Shown: positions 43,889-48,683 of the stretch, piece after piece
Numbering within the stretch: the stretch's first letter is position 1
Layout: each line of letters opens with the position of its first letter
Origin: an uncultured Buttiauxella sp.
GTDB taxonomy: Bacteria > Pseudomonadota > Gammaproteobacteria > Enterobacterales > Enterobacteriaceae
Length of the DNA: 48,683 bases
NCBI GenBank assembly: GCA_946480445.1
Contig: CAMLJN010000026.1
Span: forward strand, 1-48,683
Direction: 5' to 3'
The notes under the pieces: generated by a model
Databases searched by the model: none
What the model was told of the DNA's origin: nothing
What the model saw: only the letters and a program-made list of their open reading frames with translations
Program-made: the position numbers and the translations under genes

Positions 43889-46490
43889 GGCGCGAATTAA
43901 AACGAAACGCCGGATCTCCCCTTTCTGGTTACTGCCGATTATCGCCCTGCTGATTGCCAGCTGGCTTATCTGGACAACCTACGAAGAGCGAGGCACCACG
44001 GCTACGATTGATTTTGTTTCGGCAGACGGCATCGTTGCCGGACGCACGCCCGTGCGTTTTCAGGGGGTAGAAGTGGGCACGGTGCAAAGCATCAGCCTTG
44101 GCAAAAACCTTAATAAAATTGAAGTGAAAGTCAGCATCAAAAGCGACATGAAGGATGCGCTGCGCGACGAGACCCAGTTCTGGCTGGTGACGCCAAAAGC
44201 GTCCCTGGCGGGTGTCTCCGGGCTGGATGCGCTGGTCGGCGGTAACTACATCGGCATGATGCCAGGCAAAGGTGAACCGAAAGAGCATTTCACCGCGCTG
44301 GACACCCAGCCTAAATATCGCCTGAACAACGGCGAACTGATGATTCATCTGCACGCCCCGGACCTGGGATCGCTTAACAGTGGTTCGCTGGTCTACTACC
44401 GTAAAATCCCCGTCGGCCGCGTTTACGATTACGCCATTAACGCCAGCAAACAAGGCGTGACCATTGATGTGCTTATCGAGCGTCGTTTCACCAATCTGGT
44501 GAAAAAAGGCAGCCGCTTCTGGAATGTCTCCGGGGTGAAGACCGACATCAGCCTGAGCGGCGCGCAGGTCCAGTTAGAGAGCCTTGCGGCCCTGGTCAAC
44601 GGCGCCATCGCCTTTGATTCACCGGAAGGTTCCGCCCCGGCGAAAGCCGACGATGAGTTTGGGCTGTATGAAGATCTGGCCCACAGCCAGCGCGGTGTGC
44701 TGGTCAAGCTGGATCTCCCGGGCGGTGAAGGACTGAAAGCTGGATCCACGCCGCTGATGTATCAGGGGCTGGAGGTTGGCACCCTGACAAAGCTTAATCT
44801 TGTGCAAGGCGGCTCGGTCACCGGCGAGATGACCGTCGATCCGGGCGTCGTGAACCTGTTACGCAGCGGCACCCGTATTGAACTGCGCAATCCCAAAATT
44901 TCGCTCAATAACCCGAGCGTCAGCAGTTTGCTCACCGGCAGCACATTTGAACTGGTGCCGGGCGAAGGCGATCCACAGGACCACTTTGTGGTTCTGCCAG
45001 GCAATAAAACGCCGCTGCAACAGCCTGATGTCCTGACCCTCAACCTCACCGCCCCGGAAAGCTACGGCATTGATGCAGGCCAGCCCGTGATCCTGCACGG
45101 CATTCAGATAGGCCAGGTGCTGGAGCGTTCGCTCAGCAAAAAAGGCGTCAGCTTTGCCGTAGCAATCGAGCCGCAGTATCGTCATTTATTGCAGGGTGAC
45201 AGCAAGTTCGTGGTCAACAGCCGGGTCGACGTTAAACTCGGCATGGACGGCGTTGAGTTCCTCGGCGCCAGCGCAAGCGAATGGCTTAGCGGCGGCATTC
45301 GCGTGCTGCCCGGCACTAAAGGCGAGATGAAAGACAGCTATCCGCTGTATGCCAACCTTGAAAAAGCCGTGGAGAACAGCCTTAGCGACCTGCCAACCAC
45401 CACGCTCACCTTAACGGCGGACAGCCTGCCCGATATTCAGACCGGTTCGGTTGTGCTGTACCGTAAATTCCAGGTCGGTGAGATCATTACGGTTCGTCCG
45501 AAGGCCAACAGTTTTGACATTGATGTGCACATTAAACCCGAGTATCGCAATCTGCTGACCTCAAGCAGCGTGTTCTGGGCCGAAGGTGGTGCGCGCGTAC
45601 AGCTGAACGGCAGCGGGCTAACCGTGCAAGCCTCGCCTCTGTCACGAGCGCTGAAAGGGGCTATCAGCTTTGATAACCTCAGCGGTGCCGGGGCGGGCTA
45701 TACCAAAGGGGATAAGCGCATCCTCTACGCCTCTGAAACGGCGGCCAAAGCGGTTGGCAGCCAGATCACGCTTCACACCTTTGATGCAGGTAAGCTCTCT
45801 GCGGGCATGCCGATTCGTTACCTGGGTATCGACATCGGGCAGCTTGAGTCGCTAAACCTCACGCAGTCGCGCAGCGAGGTCGAGGCTAAAGCCGTCCTCT
45901 ATCCCGAGTATGTCTCAACCTTTGCCCGCGGCGGTACACGCTTCTCCGTGGTAACACCGCAAATTTCAGCGGCGGGCGTCGATCATCTGGATACCCTTCT
46001 CCAGCCGTATATCAACGTTGAACCGGGTCGGGGTTCGCCGCGTCGGGACTTCGAACTCCAGGAAACTTCCATTACCGACTCTCGCTATTCCGACGGCCTG
46101 AGCATCGTGCTTGAAGTCCCGGAGGCCGGCGCGTTAAGTATCGGCACGCCGGTACTGTTCCGCGGTGTTGAAGTCGGCACGGTTACAGGGCTGACGCTGG
46201 GCAACCTCTCTGACCGTGTGATGGTGGGCCTGCGGATCAGCAAACGCTTCCAGCACCTGGTTCGCGACAGCTCCGTGTTCTGGCTTGCCTCCGGCTACAG
46301 CCTCGACTTCGGGCTGACGGGCGGGGTTGTGAAAACCGGCACCTTCAACCAGTTCATCCGCGGCGGCATCGCCTTTGCCACCCCGCCGGGCACTCCGCTC
46401 CCGCCGAAGGCTGAGCCGGGTAAACATTTCCTGCTGCTGGAAAGTGAACCTAAAGAATGGCGTCAGTGGGGCACCGCCCTGCCTCGCTAA
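43857..46490 (+). CDS. yebT: Lipophilic envelope-spanning tunnel protein LetB (YebT)
   Basis: 877-residue MCE-family protein, the same length as E. coli LetB/YebT. An N-terminal membrane anchor ([17 protein letters not shown], about 24-40) is followed by seven MCE repeats, seen as repeating motifs such as [86 protein letters not shown] and [13 protein letters not shown]. Hexamers stack into a tunnel across the periplasm. The ATG at 43857 lies within the end of letA, so translation is coupled. Confidence 0.96.
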   Translation: MSQETPASPTEARIKTKRRISPFWLLPIIALLIASWLIWTTYEERGTTATIDFVSADGIVAGRTPVRFQGVEVGTVQSISLGKNLNKIEVKVSIKSDMKDALRDETQFWLVTPKASLAGVSGLDALVGGNYIGMMPGKGEPKEHFTALDTQPKYRLNNGELMIHLHAPDLGSLNSGSLVYYRKIPVGRVYDYAINASKQGVTIDVLIERRFTNLVKKGSRFWNVSGVKTDISLSGAQVQLESLAALVNGAIAFDSPEGSAPAKADDEFGLYEDLAHSQRGVLVKLDLPGGEGLKAGSTPLMYQGLEVGTLTKLNLVQGGSVTGEMTVDPGVVNLLRSGTRIELRNPKISLNNPSVSSLLTGSTFELVPGEGDPQDHFVVLPGNKTPLQQPDVLTLNLTAPESYGIDAGQPVILHGIQIGQVLERSLSKKGVSFAVAIEPQYRHLLQGDSKFVVNSRVDVKLGMDGVEFLGASASEWLSGGIRVLPGTKGEMKDSYPLYANLEKAVENSLSDLPTTTLTLTADSLPDIQTGSVVLYRKFQVGEIITVRPKANSFDIDVHIKPEYRNLLTSSSVFWAEGGARVQLNGSGLTVQASPLSRALKGAISFDNLSGAGAGYTKGDKRILYASETAAKAVGSQITLHTFDAGKLSAGMPIRYLGIDIGQLESLNLTQSRSEVEAKAVLYPEYVSTFARGGTRFSVVTPQISAAGVDHLDTLLQPYINVEPGRGSPRRDFELQETSITDSRYSDGLSIVLEVPEAGALSIGTPVLFRGVEVGTVTGLTLGNLSDRVMVGLRISKRFQHLVRDSSVFWLASGYSLDFGLTGGVVKTGTFNQFIRGGIAFATPPGTPLPPKAEPGKHFLLLESEPKEWRQWGTALPR

Positions 46491-46563
46491 CCTCTTCCGC
46501 CCCGGTGTCTCGCCGGGGCGGTTATGCTACACTGCGGCCCTTATTTTTCTGTGGAACTCCCCA

Positions 46564-48006
46564 GTGGCTCAAACTCACTCCGCTTATCTCCCGCAAGCCT
46601 TTCTTGATGTTATGCGTGAAGCCCTGCCCGCCGGGCAAACGTTAGAAAGCTTTATCGACTACTGTCAGCGCCCCCTGCGACGCAGCCTGCGCGTTAACAC
46701 GCTGAAAATTTCGGTTGCCGATTTCCTGACGCTGGTCGCACCTTACCACTGGCAGCTGACGCCGATCCCCTGGTGTGCAGAAGGTTTCTGGATTGAACGG
46801 GAAGACGAAGAGAGCCTGCCGCTGGGCAGCACCGCTGAGCACCTGAGCGGCATGTTTTACATTCAGGAAGCCAGCTCGATGCTGCCTGTGACCGCGCTGT
46901 TCGCCGACGGCCGCGAGCCGCAACTGGTTATGGATGTAGCCGCAGCACCAGGTTCCAAAACCACGCAAATCGCTGCCCGCATGGGCAACCGCGGCGCTAT
47001 TCTTGCCAACGAATACTCCGCCAGCCGGGTAAAAGTTCTTCACGCCAATATCAGCCGCTGCGGCATCAGCAACGTTGCGCTCACCCATTTTGACGGCCGT
47101 GTGTTTGGTGCCGCGCTGCCGGAATGCTTCGACGCGATCCTGCTCGACGCTCCCTGCTCCGGCGAAGGCGTAGTGCGTAAAGATCCCGATGCCCTACGCA
47201 ACTGGACGCCGGAAAGCACCGCCAGCATAGCCACCACCCAGCGCGAGCTGATTGCCAGCGCGTTTCATGCCCTGCGCCCCGGCGGCACGCTGGTTTATTC
47301 CACCTGTACGCTGAACCGTGAAGAAAACCAACAGATCTGCCAGTGGCTGCTCGATGAGTGGCCCGACGCGGTGGAAATTGATCCATTGAACGATCTTTTC
47401 CCGACAGCAGATAAAGCGATTACCGCGGAAGGTTTCCTGCATGTTTTCCCGCAGCTCTACGATTGCGAAGGCTTTTTCGTGGCACGCCTGCGCAAGACCG
47501 CCTCTGTTAAACCGCTTCCCGCGCCAGGCTACAAAGTCGGGAAATTTCCGTTTGCCCCCTTACAGGGTCGCCAGGCGGCGGATGTGGTCTCCTCGGCGTC
47601 AAAAGCGGGCATTGCCTGGGGTGAACATCTCAGGCTGTGGCAGCGCGATAAAGAAATCTGGCTGTTCCCAGCCGACATCGTGCCGCTGATTGGCAAAGTT
47701 CGTTTTTCTCGCATTGGTCTGCGTCTGGCGGAGCAGTACAACAAGGGTTATCGCTGGCAGCACGAAGCGATTATCGCCTTAGTCGACGGTAAAACGCCGC
47801 TGGGCTTTGCGCTGACAGAACATGAAGCGGAAGAGTGGTATCACGGACGGGATATATATCCTGAGGCTACGCCACCCGGTGATGATGCGATCGTCACCTA
47901 TCAGGGGCAGCCGCTTGGGCTGGCGAGGAAAATTGGCTCACGCCTGAAAAACAGCTACCCGCGAGAGCTGGTTCGTGACGGCAAACTCTTCGCCGGCAGT
48001 CGTTAA
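46564..48006 (+). CDS. rsmF: 16S rRNA (cytosine-1407-C5)-methyltransferase RsmF
   Basis: m5C methyltransferase acting on C1407 of 16S rRNA in the assembled 30S subunit. The GTG at 46564 gives 480 residues starting (M)[20 protein letters not shown], close to E. coli (479 aa, MAQHTVYFPDAFL). The SAM motif is [19 protein letters not shown], the DAPCSGEG motif includes one catalytic-site cysteine, and [10 protein letters not shown] carries the nucleophile. A C-terminal PUA-like domain follows (about 390-470). The open frame extends upstream into letB, but that extension is not conserved. Confidence 0.94.
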   Translation: MAQTHSAYLPQAFLDVMREALPAGQTLESFIDYCQRPLRRSLRVNTLKISVADFLTLVAPYHWQLTPIPWCAEGFWIEREDEESLPLGSTAEHLSGMFYIQEASSMLPVTALFADGREPQLVMDVAAAPGSKTTQIAARMGNRGAILANEYSASRVKVLHANISRCGISNVALTHFDGRVFGAALPECFDAILLDAPCSGEGVVRKDPDALRNWTPESTASIATTQRELIASAFHALRPGGTLVYSTCTLNREENQQICQWLLDEWPDAVEIDPLNDLFPTADKAITAEGFLHVFPQLYDCEGFFVARLRKTASVKPLPAPGYKVGKFPFAPLQGRQAADVVSSASKAGIAWGEHLRLWQRDKEIWLFPADIVPLIGKVRFSRIGLRLAEQYNKGYRWQHEAIIALVDGKTPLGFALTEHEAEEWYHGRDIYPEATPPGDDAIVTYQGQPLGLARKIGSRLKNSYPRELVRDGKLFAGSR

Positions 48007-48079
48007 TTCGCCGCAAAAATAATCGTTTTTACTTGACACTTTTTGCGTCATTGACCAGGCTCAAGTTTGGGTGACCTAC

Positions 48080-48090
48080 TGGTCATACCA
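48080..48090. promoter_or_regulatory. TGGT-N3-ACCA palindrome upstream of yebV
   Basis: TGGTCATACCA is an exact inverted repeat with a 3-bp centre, 27 bp before the yebV ATG. The left arm is also part of TGACC-TACT-GGTCA (48072-48085). This core is typical of FadR/PdhR-type GntR regulators, but the flanks only partly match either consensus. Confidence 0.3.
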
Positions 48091-48116
48091 CATCAGGTGA
48101 ACCAAAGGAGAGCGAG

Positions 48117-48356
48117 ATGACGAAAACTAACGTACGAATAGGCATCTTCGAAATTGACGATGCCGAACTGACCGGCGGGCAACAGGGCGATCGCACGCTG
48201 CATATTCCCTGTAAGTCTGATCCTGACCTGTGCATGCAGCTCGATGCCTGGGACGACGAAACAAGTATTCCCGCCGTGCTTAACGGTGAACACTCCGTGC
48301 TTTATCGCCAACATTACGATCGACAATCTGATGCCTGGGTCATGCGCCTTGCCTGA
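48117..48356 (+). CDS. yebV: YebV family protein
   Basis: 79-residue acidic protein matching E. coli YebV (78 aa): VRIGIFEIDDAELTGG, GDRTLHIPCKSDPDLCMQLDAWDDETSIPAVLNGEHSVLY. Function unknown, no membrane segment or known catalytic motif. Ribosome site GGAGAGCG is followed by the ATG. A hairpin terminator follows and yebW comes next. Confidence 0.9.
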   Translation: MTKTNVRIGIFEIDDAELTGGQQGDRTLHIPCKSDPDLCMQLDAWDDETSIPAVLNGEHSVLYRQHYDRQSDAWVMRLA

Positions 48357-48365
48357 CCCAAGATG

Positions 48366-48392
48366 AACCCGTCCGTCAGACGGGTTATTTTC
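48366..48392 (+). terminator. Terminator after yebV
   Basis: AACCCGTC-CGTCA-GACGGGTT followed by ATTTTCC, 10 bp past the yebV stop. The T-tract is short but clear. Confidence 0.75.
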
Positions 48393-48458
48393 CCTCGCGA
48401 TTTCCCCTTCCCGTCAAATCCCCACAATTAAGCCAACCGGAGCGGTTCTGAGGCGTTA

Positions 48459-48659
48459 ATGTTTGCGTTGGTTTTATTCATTTGTTACCTGGACGGCGGA
48501 TGCGACGACATAGTTGTTGAAGTGTTTGATACCGAACAGCAATGCCTGTTTGCCATGGACGAACAGCGGATACGCCGCGGCGGCTGTTATCCGGTGGAAG
48601 AATTTATTGATGGCTTCTGGCATCCCGCGCGCGGCTCTCAAGGCGGTCTATTCCACTAG
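48459..48659 (+). CDS. yebW: YebW family protein
   Basis: 66-residue small protein, matching E. coli YebW (63 aa): MFALVLFICYLDGGCDDIVV, CLFAMDEQRIRRGGCYPVEEFIDGFWHPA. Four cysteines are conserved in pattern (C9, C15, C29, C43 by approximate count). Function unknown; the hydrophobic N terminus may act as a membrane or export signal. It is followed immediately by an inverted repeat (AGGCC-TTT-GGCCT) that reaches the window end and is probably its terminator. Confidence 0.88.
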   Translation: MFALVLFICYLDGGCDDIVVEVFDTEQQCLFAMDEQRIRRGGCYPVEEFIDGFWHPARGSQGGLFH

Positions 48660-48683
48660 CTCAGGCCTTTGGCCTGTCCCTGC

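Overview
The window is chromosomal DNA from a member of the Enterobacteriaceae. Almost every protein is a close, collinear counterpart of an Escherichia coli K-12 protein from the dadA-ycgB-fadR ... minCDE ... manXYZ ... htpX-prc-proQ ... yebW stretch. Several gene contents differ from E. coli: umuDC and hlyE are absent between dsbB and ycgN, yebQ is absent between kdgR and htpX, and there are an extra MltB-type transglycosylase, a second FtsI-like PBP (PBP3SAL type) and a RomA-like metallo-hydrolase. This points to Enterobacter or a near relative (Lelliottia, Leclercia). The genus is an inference from remembered proteins, not from a search.

Left edge (1-1322): the C-terminal part of a Gin/Pin-type serine invertase abuts a dadA gene cut off after codon 310. 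A prophage or similar element therefore lies to the left and has broken D-amino-acid dehydrogenase. 1649-8472: ycgB, fadR, nhaB, dsbB, a YoaF-like lipoprotein, ycgN and ycgM. 8582-13237: a lytic transglycosylase, ycgL, the minCDE division-site operon and rnd. A LexA-like box with a tiny hydrophobic ORF sits between minE and rnd. 13460-26400: fadD, yeaY, tsaB, yoaA, yoaB, yoaH, pabB, nudL, sdaA, pdeD and yoaE. 26886-29590: the mannose PTS operon manXYZ. 29789-34431: yobD, mntP with a full metal-control leader, rlmA, the second FtsI-like PBP, cspC and yobF. 34943-38937: the metallo-hydrolase, yebO, mgrB, yobH, kdgR and htpX. 39129-48659: prc-proQ, msrC, letAB (yebST), rsmF, yebV and yebW.

Functional themes: fatty-acid control (fadR and fadD, each with a recognisable FadR box), thiol and envelope quality control (dsbB, prc, htpX, letAB and the murein enzymes), metal homeostasis (mntP with MntR boxes, a Fur box and a yybP-ykoY leader), sugar uptake (manXYZ, kdgR), and RNA or translation factors (rnd, tsaB, rlmA, rsmF, cspC, proQ).

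Most of the window is ordinary core genome. The most original signals are the putative SOS-controlled micro-ORF at 12006-12095, the element junction inside dadA, the upstream ORF overlapping yoaE, and the active-site variation (SxD for SxN) of the extra PBP. No rRNA or tRNA genes, CRISPR arrays or complete insertion sequences were seen.
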